DNA from: Litoditis marina
Taxonomy: Eukaryota > Nematoda > Chromadorea > Rhabditida > Rhabditidae
Reading direction: 5' to 3'
DNA: 64,000 nucleotides
NCBI GenBank assembly: GCA_964036275.1
Contig: OZ038439.1
Span: 11,992,095 to 12,056,094 of the forward strand
Shown here: positions 24,520 to 37,856 of the stretch, piece by piece
Layout: every line of letters starts with the position of its first letter
How positions within the stretch are numbered: position 1 is the stretch's first letter
Made by a program: the position numbers and the translations under genes
The notes under the pieces: model-generated
The model's database searches: none
What the model saw: the letters and a program-made list of their open reading frames with translations, nothing else
Told to the model about the DNA's origin: nothing

Positions 24520-26050
24520 TTCTAACCTCACTAACTACTGTAGAGCGCAATAAATGGCTTCATAGGTAAAATTTTAGGCCAGACATGACATTTTAGTTTA
24601 TTTTTCTTTAGCAACAGATGTTACGCGTTGGGACGTTCTATTTTACGGTTTTAGATGTTGGTAGTATGTTTCTCATTAGCAGTAGAACGCAGAATTTTTT
24701 CTATACTCAAGGCCCCATTCAATTTTTGCGATATTTGTTGATTACCAGCCCTCATTCTTTCTTTTGCTGCATTGATTACTAGTCACTTTGTATTTCCCAC
24801 TGAGCAATGCACCGGGAATAAATGTTCACCCATTTTTGATGTGCCGTGCTGAAATTATTTGGTTTACTAGCATTCATCCTCCTTATTATTGCTCATTTCA
24901 GGTAGCCCGGACGAGACTTCCGCGGGAGATCGTGATATAGTCTGCAGTGCGTCTTCTTAAGGTTGGTTTTCATGATTCTCACATTGCACGAACTCGTTTT
25001 AAAATATGTGATTACGGATGACGGATGTACAATGAACTGGAGAAATACTGAACTAATTGATTTTTATACAAGTTGCCAGCTGATTTTGGAAGGTGAACAC
25101 GCCGAGACGAACTGTCACACAAGGTTCAGGATTTTATGACAACTCATCTCCACTGTTTTACAACAAAACTGGCTGCAACATACTTATATTTTAAATATAT
25201 TCCGACTTCTATACTTATACTGTGAGTAAGTATGTGTAGCTATATCTTGAACACAAAAAATAAAATTGATGTTCAAAATGAGGTCAAATAACTCGGTTTA
25301 CTCAATGGGAATCAATTTATCGCTATTTCATGTTGTTTTTCGACTTAACTTTTAATCATGATTTTCTAACGGGGCAGCAAATTGCGATACCATAGGACTA
25401 TTTAAATGAATAGGCAAAATTTCTCGTTTTCGACGGAAAAGTAGTTCGTTTTTCAAAATTTTTGTGGATGCTCGTTGCTCGGGCAATATTTGTGGTGTAT
25501 GCCAACAGCGGCTCCGGGTATTTATAGAAAAATTATGTCAGCCGGATTTTTTTCGCATAATTCACTTGTTATATGTGTTATTTAGTTGGTGGTGCTTCTG
25601 TTCATGGTTTTTTTTACAGGAGATGATGGCAGTGTTTGTCCACCTTGACCTTCTGCACGGATCACCTCCGTTCTTCCAGCAATATCTTCTAGAAAGCCCA
25701 TCAGTGGTTAGTTTAGCTCTCGGTTACTTCTGTTATTTTGAATAATCAAATTATAGGTAGAGTGATAGTGTGAGCAAGGTAAATTCTTTGTTTTCATACA
25801 CCAGTAGCGCTCGACTTTTCCACAAAGAGTATAGTGTTAGTCAATTGTACAGTCACGTGAAGCATGTTAAGCACAGCAGAAGTCAGAAACGTGCGATGAC
25901 AAAAATTTTGTTCTATATTTATGGCTATTCGGACAACTTCAAGTTTAAAACATCTAATTAAATGTATTTGGAGATCAAAAGAGTAAGTTAGCTTGAGTCA
26001 TTAGTTAAATTAGCGTCAGTTCTTGGGTTGTCAGCTATGTTTGCCGAGAT
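24520..26050 (+). repeat. Diverged segmental duplication, copy 1
   Basis: Blocks in the same order recur at 26310-27620: CTCACTAACTACTGTAGA.., GCTCATTTCAGGTAGCC.., TTTTCGACGGAAAAGTAG.. and GGGTTGTCAGCTATGTTTGC. A short open stretch after ACAG at 25621-25711 reads EMMAVFVHLDLLHGSPPFFQ, but no partner exon was found. No gene is called. Confidence 0.5.
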
Positions 26051-26309
26051 GGAGTTGTGTATGTGAGAAATTAAACCTAATTTTTATCTTTAATTCGAAG
26101 GTTTTATGCTAATTTGAGCAACTTTCGTTGCTAAATGATGAGCGGTATTTTGTTTCTTTGTAAAAGTTCATAAAAGTGTAGTTTTTGGACGTTGACTACA
26201 TCGTGTTGAAAGCCCAGCGCCTTTATGAATGAGGCATGAATCAGCTGGAGATAAATTGTTTAGAGATAAATTGTTATTTTAGTTCAAAAGGTAAGACTAT
26301 GATGAATGG

Positions 26310-27620
26310 AATTTTTAGTGACACTAAACCCCACAAACTATTGTAGACCGCTGTAAATAAGTTATTAGGCAAACTTTTAAGTCAGAGTGTCCTTTTAGTT
26401 ATTTGGTTTATTCTTGAGCATTCATCATCATCCTTACCGCTCATTTCAGGTCGCCGGACATGACTTCGGTGTGATAGTATTAAGATTAGTTTTCATAATT
26501 ATCACTTGTGCAAACTTTTCCTTGGAAAAGATGAAAAGCTTTTTTATTTCAACAAGTTGTCAGCTAATTTTGTTTAGCTTAACTGAATAAACTCAAAAAA
26601 GTGAACCGTTTCGGCCGAACACTAGTAAGGTCTGACTAAGCGACAAAAATTAGTCCGTTTACGTATGTAAACAAGTGAAAATTTATGATTTTTCATCAAA
26701 AGTAGACCGATTGTCTTCTTTTCGGCGAAAATGTAGTCCGTTTTTAGATTTTTCTGACTTTTCGGACTACCTTACTGGGGTATGGTTTCGGCGTTTTTTG
26801 ATTTATACACGTGAACATTCTTGAGTCTTAAATAGAAGCAACATCAGGACATCAGCTGGTTTTCTGCTTCGTGTACTTAAATACTTAGCTTACAAAAAAC
26901 ATGTTCATGCTTTAGGTTTGATGTTCTGAATTTCTATCAATTTGATCGTCGGGTGAATCCTCTTCTCATGGGTTCGAGCTTGGAGTGAAGGTGAGTGAGG
27001 GATGTATTATGTGTGTTCATTAGTCATCACGACCTATGTTGTGGGTACCTATGGAGGTGATTCCTTTGTTTTCATACACTAGTAAGGTCCGACTAAGTCA
27101 CGAAGAATAGTGCGTTTTTACATTGAACCACTTGATAAGTAATGATTTTGTATCAAAAACATACAAATACCCCCGTTTTCGGCGAAAAAGTAACCCGTTT
27201 TTCCATTGCTGTTCGGACAACTCCGGTGCATTTTTTGTTTTTGGTAGTTATCTAATTATATGGAATCAGCTCAAGCTTGGCTGACGTTAATGATTTTCCG
27301 TGCGCCCGATAGTGGTAGGAATTTATGTAACCAGAAATGAAAGCAGCTTTATTTTGACCGCTAAAAACTAGAGAGATCATCTTTTTAGAAGAGGTTCCTG
27401 GGGTCACGCACGTTTTATTTAGTTGCGTTGTCATTGAACTGTTTTACCTATGGTTATTACTGTTCTTTAAAAAAGAAAGACAGAATTATTCTTTTATTTA
27501 AACAGCTTCAGTTCAATGTCATCGGATCAAAAGAATAAATTAGCGCGATTGCGATGAATAGGATCAGTTACTTCAGTATGTGGGTTGTCAGCTATGTTTG
27601 CCGAGGTGTGTATGTGTATT
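26310..27620 (+). repeat. Diverged segmental duplication, copy 2
   Basis: Matches copy 1 block by block (CCCACAAACTATTGTAGA, GCTCATTTCAGGTCGCC, TTTTCGGCGAAAA, GGGTTGTCAGCTATGTTTGC). Inside it, ACTAGTAAGGTC and the following 100 bp also occur twice (26620 and 27080), so the region has its own tandem structure. Non-coding as far as I can see. Confidence 0.5.
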
Positions 27621-27874
27621 TCATTCCGATTCGTTAATGTTTTACATTCCAGGTCGAGTTCATCAGCTATGGACGAGTGAAGACAGGAAGGCACCTATCT
27701 AGTTCTACGTGTAATCTGTGCATCATTTAAAGTGATTAAATTATGTGTTTATGTTATGATTTATGAATAAAAGTATAATTTTATTACAATTCAACTTTGT
27801 TTTGTATTGTTTAATAATAAACTGATGAATAATCGACAAGAACAAACCGAATGCATTGTCTGAATTGTTATCGG

Positions 27875-28000
27875 CGGCGCGCCGATTGGTTGCCGATGCC
27901 ATGCCGGGTGGTTGCCGGCGCCGAGCTGACTGGTCAAAACGGCATCCTTCTGGCTGGGCATCGGCAACCAACCGGCTCGGCATCGGCAGAGATGTTTCCC
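27875..28000. repeat. GC-rich block related to the 40-bp palindrome
   Basis: GCCGATGCCATGCCGGG, TGGCTGGGCATCGGCAACC and CTCGGCATCGGCA repeat the words of the palindrome at 23946. The rest of the neighbourhood is AT-rich, so the block stands out in base composition. No gene is seen. Confidence 0.6.
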
Positions 28001-28265
28001 AGGCGCGATTCTGATTAGAATGCGCCCCACATTTTATGTATTTGGACTGGAGAGCAACCGGATCAAACTACAAATACAACAGAATACGTGAACATACACC
28101 GTATTATATTGCTGCGAGAAGAGCGGAACCCGTATGTTTCTTCTAGAACTCGACACTGTTGCCGCTTTCACTCCTAATTCTTATGACAATCTGATTCCTG
28201 TCTTATCTCATTTTCCGTTGGAAATTTTTGTGTAGATTGGTAAATGTCTATTCATTCATTTGTAT

Positions 28266-28273
28266 GATTTCAG
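28266..28273 (+). promoter_or_regulatory. Likely trans-splice acceptor of gene A
   Basis: GATTTCAG ends 19 nt before the gene A ATG, the usual distance for spliced-leader addition in Caenorhabditis. An upstream untranslated exon is the alternative. Confidence 0.5.
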
Positions 28274-28292
28274 TTAGTAGTAACATAGGAAA

Positions 28293-31200
28293 ATGAAACG
28301 AGACGACTTGCAAGGTATTCGAGGCGTCGCTGTGTTACTAGTCCTTATATTTCATCTGGTTCCTACGCGATTCCCATTAGGTTTTGTGGGAGTGGATATG
28401 TGAGTTATGGTTGGTAGATCAAACTACAGGGTTGAATAGATAGACAGATTCATTCTAGATTGAACACGTGACTTTCCACAATGTTAGATGTTGCACTACA
28501 GTTGGAGAAATGTAAGAAAAAAGATGATGAACAACGGACAGTCCTTCAATAATCTTCCAAAAGGGTTGGATGAGAGGAGTCACAAATCCGAACTTCATCG
28601 CTGTTTCACTCAAACGGAATGAATTGGAAGAGTGGCACTCAAACGAAGCCTTCTCTAGAACTATGTTCAAATAATGTACTCTCTGCAACGGGTGAACATT
28701 TGTTTTCAGATACTTATGATAATTAATAAATATTGCGTATATTGTTATAGAATGTTCACTTCTGGCAGTTATGGGTTACTGAGTAGAACATCTACGACGT
28801 GTTCTCCTATTATTTTATAGGTGTGTTTTAGGGAAGTATAGCGCTTTAAAGAAATTCTGAATAGGATGCAATATAATCGAGTTTTCCGTCAATTGGCTTA
28901 GTACTAAATCTGCGCGTGAAGTTATTCTGCAGCTTATTTTCATTTGTCGACAATATCGATATTTACAGGTTCTTTGTCCTCTCCGGATTTCTAATGAGTA
29001 CTATTCTGTCCAGAAATCCCATTTCTCTATCGGTTGTCAGCGATTTCTACCAGAGACGATTCAGACGCATAGTGCCGCTGTTTTTCTTTATTTGTGTACT
29101 AATATATCTCGGTACGAGTTCTCTTCGACTTTGATATTCAAATCATTTTTTCGAATCTTCAGGTTGATTTAAACCCTATAAACCATCACGACCTTTTTTC
29201 TGCTAAGCATTTACCGGTAACGGTATGATTTTGTTCTCAATGTTCTTCATTACAAGCAGAAAAGATTCCATATTTACTTCGAATCCCATCTTCCCCCAAC
29301 AATCAGAGTTTAATGCCTGCAATAACTTCACATAAATTATAGTATTCCGACGTGTTTCTCGACAATTTCTCGTATCAGGTTGCTATATTATTGTTATACA
29401 GTCGGATCGTGAAGATATATTAACTGATTTGAAATGGGCTCTGACGTTCACATCAAATCTGCAGCCAATCTATGAATCGAAGGGATACTGGGATCAGGTT
29501 TGTAAAATGTAAAAATACGGAGATTGAAGAATTTCTAGTAACACGTGGAAAGTCTAGTGAAACTATCGCATGAGATCATTATCCTCAATGATTGTTCACT
29601 ACAAGAAATGTTTGGTGAGTTATTCGTGAAAAACGGTAATATGTAACACATGCAAATTGTTCAACATACTCTTTGGGAAAGGAAATATCTTGTCTAACAG
29701 TAATTCTGTAGTTTTAGTTTTTTTGTATTCACATTGGTGCTAGTGTGCTGTGCTTTCTTATTCGCTACTATGTTCCTAAATATCCGTCAGAAGGAGTGAT
29801 CTTATCAAAAACTTCAAATCCCATACTACTACTATGTTTCTAATTCTAAGGTTCTCATTCTAAGTTTATTACTCTAGATAGCCATTAACAGAAGTGAATT
29901 GATCAAAAATTACGAATCCTTTTCCAGATTTCTTCGTATCGATTTTTTCTACACGCGTGGTCGCTCGGCGTTGAGCTGCAGTTTTATTTAATCGCACCCA
30001 TACTACTCGGAGTTACGAACAGATGGAACAGAAACTACAGGTGAATAGCTATACATACATTACAACACAATACAATACAATACAAAACAGTGGGAAGTGT
30101 TGTTGGAGCCAATCAATTAGGTTTGAAACTTTTTTGATAACTGCTCTTGCTTGGTTGCTCAACACTGAGGTTTTTGGCAAACAGTTTTTGGCAATCACCT
30201 AAAATGTTTTAGTTCTTAAGGTAATACGCAATCCGTTTCTGTTCGTTGTACAAAAACTAACGAAGAAAATAAGAACAAGTTTGTGGCAAAGGTGTGGCTA
30301 TACCGCGAACAACCACATACTTCAGAATAAAATGTAGTTTTAACTACTCATAATCATATATTAGGTTATTTTATTCAAATGAAATAACCTAATATAAGTT
30401 CAAAAGCGTGTTTCCCTCGAGTTGGTCTGGCGAAATCGCCCCACTGCCTTCCACCATTTAACATGGTAAGGTGGAAACACGTATACCAGCTTTCGAGCTT
30501 GCAATGTGCAATGAAGTAAGAGCAATGTTCATTTCTCTCAATTCTCCGCTAGAAGACGGTGAGTAAGTCTTTTCGTTCTGTTTTCATTTTCATTTTCTCA
30601 GAGGGGTTCAACTGATGATGACCCAACCCTCTGAGAAAACCCAAAACCGTCTTGAATCAGGTTCGAAACGGTTCTGAGTACATCTCTTACTGAGCACATT
30701 AACCTAATCATACTCAAGATCAGTTACTTTCAGGTTGCCCCCGAGGTCACCCGAAAAAAAGGCTAGGTTACCAAAGAATCCGGTTAGATATAGAATTAAC
30801 CTGCAAACTTTTTCTCCGTGCTCTAATACAAGTGCTATTATTTCAGGTGCACCCTGCTCATTCTGTTAACATGTGCTTCGGTTACTCTTCAACTACTCTC
30901 ACCCTCAAATGTATCCTATGGTCTCATGTTTTGCAGGTAGTTCTCGAATTTCTTGTTAATTTCTAATTTCTTAAGTTTCGAACTTTTTGTCACATTACTT
31001 TATGTGTGTTTATTTCAAACGACACCAAATGAGCTAAATCTATCACAAGAAAAAGTATGGAATGGTTTCATTTTGTCTTCCGTAAACGTTGTGAGTTTAC
31101 CTCATGAACCTCATTCTACTAAATTCTGACAGGCGCCTATCACTTGCTACACACCAATATTGAAAATTCGCATGTATTTCATGCGGTTCATCAACTACTC

Positions 31201-34200
31201 ACGAGAAACATCATGTGAACTCCACATGAGATTGTAGCAATTGTTTCGGGGTAAGCATATACTTATCAAGTTGAGAATAAGATGTAAGCACCCGGGATCA
31301 CTAGTGGACATAGTTTACCCTACTTTCAAGAACTGTGATAGTTGATATTTTATCCCATAGAATAAATAAAAAGTAAGAATACGACAAACTCATTGACAGT
31401 ATCAAATTACGGACAGAAAACAACCAGACGAAAACGGAAACCATACTGTTTGTCAATTGCAGAGTCACGTGAAACATGTTAAACACAGCAGAACTCAGAA
31501 ACAAACAATGACAAAGTACACGATTCCTCATTAGAATGGTAACGTTGCCTGAATATTCAATTTATTTTTAGTATAATATATTTTACCATGAAATGTACTA
31601 GAACCATTTTTCAGGATCTGGCAATTTCTTCTCGGCTCCCTTGCTTTCGAGTGTACAGAGAATTCAATTTTTGAGAAATCTTTTCACAATCTGTCTTATT
31701 CACCCCAAGTTAGCGATCTTATTTCGATGACAATGTTGACGGTTATAATGATGAATCCAACGTGTATCAACCAGGTCACAATGAGGTAGTTGCATCGTAT
31801 CATAAAATTTGCTCATGATATAAATAGGGCCCGTTTCTCTGCTTTTTTACAATCTCACTTTCTTACAAAAAAACTTACTTTCTTACAAAAAATCCTACTT
31901 TCTCACGAAAAATCTTACTTTATTACAAAACATTTTACTTTCTTACAAAAAATCTCAATCTCAGAGAAAGTCTGGAAGATGTGCGAGCTCGAACTGTGCA
32001 TATACTTAGTAATAATATTGGACGAATCCGTAAAAAGGGTATGAATTAATTTAACGGACCATAGAAATCTCAAAACTTTAACAGAATGAGATATCCTCGA
32101 TAAAAATGATTGATATTGTCAACTAAGGTTTTTTTTTGAAATTTCAGACTTATTGGAACGTCAGCAACAGCTTTCATGATCTACTCGTCAGGAAAAAGTC
32201 AAAGTCGGCTGCTAACCACTCGATTTCTGGTGTACATGGGAGATGTATCTTACTCATTATACCTTTTGCACTGGCCTTTCATTGTTGGAACTAAATACTA
32301 CTTGAATGAAAATCCACTTCGTCTTGAAGGTTCGTGTGTTCGAGAGTGATCGAGTGCTCTAGTTTGGTTCAAAGTGGGAGAAAATTCCAGCCATATTCTA
32401 TTGAAAAGAATTTTGCGATAACTGCGACAAAAGCAAAAGTCGATTATGACGAGAACTTGTGCGGTTTTTTTCAGTCACAGTGATGCTGTTTGTTGGAACC
32501 GTGGTCATGGCTGTGATGTTTCACGAATTTATTGAGGTCTGAATTTCGACAAACTATTGAACAATTTTCCGAAAAGTTTTCAAACAACAATAAAACGAAA
32601 TCTAGAACAATGACGGGATAAACTACTCCGATTCAGTCTTTGTAGTTCATGTTACAACGCAAACAATAACATACCAACTTTATTAATCTCCCGTCACTTG
32701 AATCAGAGCGTACACTTTTTCATTCATTAAATAATCTAATGAAACTCATGTGTTCTAGACTTTTTTGAATTTCTGTCATTCTAGAAAAAGCTGATTCATT
32801 TTGAAACCAAAACCAGTGTGATCTTCGCGATGACCTGTATGCTCACAATATTACTGACATCGCCTTACTACCCGACGATGCAGTTTAGCATTGGTGGAAC
32901 ACAGGATCACACTACGGAAATAAGTAAGAACTTATCTATTGACTAGTTTTCTAGCAGCAAACTTGGCTGCTAGTTGTTTTGATTTTTTTGCGCGCTCGTG
33001 TTGTGCAGTGTGAGAAAAATTCAAACATAAAAATAGTACGAAGAAAAGCAGTTTTTCATTTGAAAATTCTGACTAAGTGGTAGAAAAACGAGTTGAACCA
33101 CATGGATAAGGAAGATCTGCCATTGATTTGAACTATTGGCCAAGAACATTTCGCCAGACACATTTTCGATCTTGCTCAGATATAACGGCGGCTATCCAGT
33201 GGAATACTCGAGAAAGTAAGAAGGTGTACTTCCCACTACCCTGCAGTCCTGACGAAGAAGTACTGAAGTGGACCAACATTACAAAACAAAATCAAATGCG
33301 GTGCTACAAGGTGAACTCAATTTCAGCTCAATCGAGGTAATTAGTATTTCGAATCATCAGAAACATCAATAGAAATGTTGCTTATCAGACTTTTTTCAGA
33401 AAGGTCCCGGCAAGCCAAAAATATTAGTTATCGGAAATTCAATTGCTTACCGGGCATTCCCATTGCTCAACAACATTTTGAAGGATCGATACAGCGAACT
33501 GCGATTATTCAGCATAGCCAGTGAGTTTTTGTACACCGATTTTCGAATCGAGCACTTCAAGTGAATGTGCTGTGGTCTGAAAATTTTACTCTCATGGGCA
33601 CCAAACTTCAATCATAAGATTTGCTCTTTTGTCACTTTAGCTCAAAATATGTCGCTTGAAAATGTTTATGACACGTATAGGGGTGCCAAATTTATAAATT
33701 TTGGTCTCTCGCAGAAATCGCACCTGCGAGCAGAAGATTCGTAACTCAGCGCTAACCTTTCGGCTACACGTGTACATAACAGTCAAGCCTTTGAATCGCA
33801 AACATGTGTTCACAGCGAAAATTGAGATATACAGTACCCGCCCGTCTTTTCGCTGGCGACGACTATAAACATTCGTAACGGCGTTTCTATGAAAACCGAC
33901 ACTTTTATAGACTGTGTCCCACTTTACAACAATTGCGCTTTTTTCACCAATGGTGCCCACGTCGTTGTTGAGAAAATGAAACCAGATATACTTATTATAA
34001 TTTGGCTATCGAGGTGAGTGGTTTTATCAATTAGGTTTCAAAATATGATTATTCTTGCGAATCAGTGAAGTATTGGTATGCCAGAAGTTGTGTGCTAGTT
34101 CAACACTAACTCAACAGTGGGACTCAGTCTTTGATAAATACTTTGAGTGGGCGAGATAAACTATCTCGATGAGGTTTACCTGAGCGGGAAAGAATAGAAA

Positions 34201-37200
34201 CGTGTGAAGACGAGCTAGTCGCTAAATTGAACATATAATTCATATCTTTCTTCGTAGTAGAGTCCTCTGGTAGTTCATAAACAGTGAGAGATCGGCAACT
34301 TCGAAGTTGTGCAGTTCATATGGAATAATGGTGGGTAGGGATTTGGTCAGACGGTCGAACATGTATAGCTAATGAGGTTTGAGCTTTGATAGTCGATTTC
34401 CTATATTTTGTGAGTTCCTTAACATGAACAGTCGTTTTCTAATCAGGTCAAAGGATTTCCTTGGCCCGGTGAAGAATTTCGCCAAGGACAAAACACTTCA
34501 GATCATGCAGAAAAACTTGGACTACTACAGGTAAAAACGGTTGATGAATGAATGCAGACATGATTGATTTCCCCCCAACTTCGTGAGAAACTCATAAGAT
34601 TCTCTCATGAGAGTCTTATGAACACCTCATGAGCTTTTTTTCAAAAGAAACTCATGAGAAGTTCGTGAGATAGTGATTGCGCATGAAGTATCCCATGAAG
34701 TTTTTGAGGGATCGCTACCGCGCCTACAGTAAGGACGATATACAATATCATATTCCACGGCAAACTTTCGAAAATCGGACACGCTGAAGGAATCATATTC
34801 ATTCTATAACCGATATTCGGCTTTCGTATGTTTGCTTTGAAACTTTAGATACAGTGGTCTTCGCCAAATTATGCTAAACTTGCAGTCCGAAAAGCAGTAA
34901 TACAGAAGAATACTGTAGTTTCTCTTCAAACAGCAATCTCAACGAAGTATGAAACGTGTGGGGAACTAATTTATGAACGATTTCTATTCAAAAAGAAGAT
35001 AGATCGTTTAGCCAAAGAAGCAAACACATTGTGATCGACATGCCATACTACTTTCTGGATAAAGGTCGTGTTGGTTACGAAGTTGCTAAAAGACTACAGC
35101 AAAACATACCTCTAACTGACTTGAGAAGGACCAAACAGGTTGGTCTGGTGATTTTGAACTGTTCATATTAGTGTTGAATGAACACAAATAAAATTAGAAA
35201 CTTACTCATTCATTTTTATTAGTGTTTTATTTATTGGAACCAAAATATTGGATGTCATGAAGATTTTTCGAGGGTGTCAGAGAAATATGCCTCCTACGGG
35301 CTGATTCTCTGAAGGTCCCAATGTCCCAAGGTCCCCTTTCCATGTCCCAACGTCCCATTTCAATGTCCTAATGTCTTAGGCTGTCTTCAGACTTTTTGTG
35401 CGATACAAGATACAGATACACGATTCATTTTCGAATTATTTGTATCGTCTCATTTTGTATCCGTATCTTGGCGCCAACGTATCAGAAAAGTATGAACGTT
35501 CCGGTATACATTTTTTCGATTTTGTTAGTTTTAAATTCAAAAGTAACTTTTAACAATTTTAAATTCTTTATTTCATAGATATTTATAGGTATTCTTCAAA
35601 TTGACGTCTATCTCATCGCACGCGACGCGCGCACCCGCCGCGACAAAATGTGAAAATGAATGAATTTCGATAAACTTTGGACATCTTGAAAAACAAAAAC
35701 GCTGATGATCATTGTTCAGCATTGTTACCGATTCCCATGCCATATACTCAATTTCACTCACGCGAAGCGCGTGCACGCGACGCGGCAGAAGTATCAAAAT
35801 GAGTCGATTCATATGAAATTGGGATGGGTGGGGTATTCGATCATGCTGATTATGAATATATATCCGAAACTCGTAATACCTTCTTATCCGCGTGGCCAAC
35901 CACCCGCAATCCCAAAAATTTATCTTCATGCACAAAAGTTGAAATTTTTTGTCGCGTCGCGTGCTGCGAGCGCGCTTGACCCCAAGTTCGTACCAAGCTC
36001 ACATCTGACTTCAGAATGATCTATTTCCTCAGGTTCCCAAGTTTTATTGAATTCTACGGGTTTTTGAATTTTTGTCGCGGCGCGTGCACGCGTCGCGTGC
36101 GTGATATAAAATTGATATCCACATTCGCAATCTCCATGATCGATAATCACAGTTCACAAATTTGACCCAAATCTGCATATTTTCTCATTTTGACGCGTCG
36201 CGTGCGCGCATCGCGCGCGAAAATGAAATTTTTTTGCGGATACCAATCTGTTTTGTGTGGGGGAACATTCTATCAATTGAAAAAATTTCACAAAAATCAC
36301 TTTTATAATCCGAAAACCTAGATGTATCCACAATATGAGTGAAGTGTAGAATGCCGGCCGCAATCTTCAAAAAAAGTGTATCGTCGATTCAAAATGATGT
36401 ATCTGACGCCGAGATACTGTAGAAAAAGTATGAACACGATAGATACATCGCGTGACGCATGTATCTGTCGCCGCTTCAAAAATGCAATCGATACACATGA
36501 TTAGAGCGCGCATGTATCGTGTATCTTGTATCGCACAAAAAGTCTGAAGACAGCCTTAATGTCTCCTTCCATAGTCACAATGTTTTATTCCAATGTTCCA
36601 TTCTTCAGTGTCCTTCAGTGTCTGCGATCTGCGCATTTGTCATCTACGTCTCTAACACTCGGTTGTCTAGCGCTCTCTCACGTCTACACATCTTCTCACA
36701 CTATTGTCTCGCACTCTCCGCCTAATGTACAGTCTCTAACGCGCTCTAGAATAGTCGAAGCCACGCATGGAAACAAGACATTGGGACATTGAAACGTGAC
36801 ATTGAGACAATTGAGGCTTTGAAATGGGACATCGGAATATTGGGACATTGGAATGGGACCTTTAGAGAATCAGCTCTATAATACCATACTGTGAAAACGC
36901 TAGCAGCTTGAAATACCGGAGAAGATGCAGGCTTAAATACTGGTGTAGATTTAGCCTGCATCTCCTTATGAATTTCAAACAGTAAAGGCGACATCTGGCT
37001 GACCCCGGTATTTTGAGTTGCAAAATTGGTGAGTCCGGTATTTTAAGGTGCAACGGTTTTTCAGAGTATAAGAGGTTTGGTTCTAATTAACACTGTAACA
37101 CAAGAGCGCCAAAATTAGTGTATGTGAAATTGAGTTTCATATGAAAGATAATGCACATTCTTTCGAGACAGGAGACACATGATACCTGAAATGATTTCTC

Positions 37201-37856
37201 GAAACAGAAACATACTTCCGGTCTTTGGGATAAAATATAAGCGTGTTTACTGCTTGCCATAATCACACGATTCTAGGAGGATTTCGCACAATAGCAGTTT
37301 CATCGAGCTCGGGTTGAACATTTGAACTGCTCCAACTGTATTATAAACAGAGTTGATGAGGTGAGTGAGATGTATCGAAAAGATGGTATTATCACAAAAA
37401 AAAATTCAAGACATTATTTCTGACTCCTTATGGATGAGAGTTTGTTGTAAATATTTCTTGTCAGAACTTCAAAAAAGGTCACAAACTATGGTGTAGATTT
37501 CAGGCTATGTAGATGTGTACATGACTCATATTGCATTCATAAATTTGCTAGTCGAGAACATTGTTAGTCAAAAATAAGAAAGGGTCAAACATTGCGCGTA
37601 TGGATGACTAGGATGGAAGTACATTTCAAGATCACAGAACCAAAAAGTCACCCACAAATGGACAATTTGTGGATAACACTTTTTTGCTCATTAATACGTT
37701 TTCCAGGCTCTGTTCGAGGGCGAGTTCTTGCATCTGTATAATCGATCCAGTTTACATGCCTATTACGGCGACGGTACTCATCTGACATCAGAAGGCCTAG
37801 AATTGGTTCGACCCAAATACGAAGAAGTTCTGGAGCCACTTTTGCGAAGCAAATAG
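28293..37856 (+). CDS. OAC-type O-acyltransferase with SGNH domain (gene A)
   Basis: Fifteen exons join in frame to 613 residues: 28293-28399, 28969-29111, 29379-29497, 29928-30040, 30847-30936, 31615-31785, 32148-32329, 32475-32536, 32785-32923, 33180-33310, 33400-33520, 33911-34013, 34447-34530, 35012-35138, 37707-37856. The N-terminal half is an acyltransferase-3 domain: DLQGIRGVAVLLVLIFH (His21), MFFVLSGFLMS, HAWSLGVELQFYL (His132) and YMGDVSYSLYLLHWP, with about ten hydrophobic segments. The C-terminal third is SGNH-like: VIGNSIA (Ser433), IANC, and GDGTHLT (Asp586, His589). It should transfer acyl groups across a membrane onto an unknown substrate. Introns 11 and 14 hold transposons. 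Exon 10 has an alternative weaker acceptor at 33110. No AATAAA is seen soon after the stop. Related to C. elegans oac genes; no one-to-one ortholog is claimed. Confidence 0.9.
30357..30396. repeat. Short hairpin in gene A intron 4
   Basis: Arms TATATTAGGTTATTT and AAATAACCTAATATA pair perfectly around a short loop. Confidence 0.7.
30535..30720. repeat. Dispersed repeat with CTCAGAGG..CCTCTGAG, copy 1
   Basis: TCAACTGATGATGACCCAAC and flanking CGTCTTGAATCAGG are shared with 38110-38305. The element includes an inverted pair (TTTTCTCAGAGGG and CCCTCTGAGAAAA). It lies in gene A intron 4; the other copy is downstream of the gene. Confidence 0.7.
31448..31600. repeat. Dispersed repeat with CACGTGAAACATGTT, copy 1
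   Basis: Sequence from GTCAATTGCAGAGTCACGTG through ACACAGCAGAACTCAG to CCTCATTAGAATGG also occurs at 43650-43800 and 44655-44800. Shorter pieces lie near 14890, 22480 and 25840. It lies in gene A intron 5. Non-coding; class not known. Confidence 0.7.
31838..31972. repeat. Short tandem repeat, about 20-bp unit
   Basis: About six variants of ACTTTCTTACAAAAAATC follow each other in gene A intron 6. Confidence 0.8.
33676..33867 (-). mobile_element. TIR element with tRNA-like core, copy 1
   Basis: The ends read TATAGGGGTGCC and GGCGACGACTATA, an imperfect terminal inverted repeat starting with TA. On the minus strand the centre has an A-box-like GTAGCCGAAAGGTTAGCGC and a decayed B box GGTGCGATTTC. 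It sits in gene A intron 11. Related copies: 45147-45339, 47028-47221, 54655-54855. Confidence 0.75.
35300..36874. mobile_element. ATGTCCCA-rich inverted-repeat element with nested insertion
   Basis: The ends GCTGATTCTCTGAAGGTCCC and the complement of GGGACCTTTAGAGAATCAGC are inverted repeats. Both arms are made of repeated AATGTCCCA-like words. A second element (35379-36555) is inserted in it. A shorter uninterrupted relative lies at 60689-60914. This fills most of the 2.6-kb intron 14 of gene A. Confidence 0.75.
35379..36555. mobile_element. 1.2-kb DNA element, GGCTGTCTTCAG ends, TTA duplication
   Basis: Terminal inverted repeats of about 35 bp begin GGCTGTCTTCAGACTTTTTG at the left and end with the complement at the right. 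TTA flanks both sides (35376-35378, 36556-36558), as in PIF/Harbinger-type elements. The interior has five GC-rich blocks of CGCGACGCG/GCGTCGCG words at about 35618, 35758, 35951, 36073 and 36193 and no transposase. It interrupts the element 35300-36874, so it is the younger insertion. Confidence 0.8.

Noticed and set aside
33110..33310. Longer version of gene A exon 10 using an acceptor at 33110
   Set aside because: The frame allows it, but GGATAAG is a poor acceptor compared with CTTGCTCAG at 33179, which also keeps phase.
33676..33867. Functional tRNA gene
   Set aside because: The A and B boxes are damaged, no acceptor stem forms, and the sequence is part of a repeated element.
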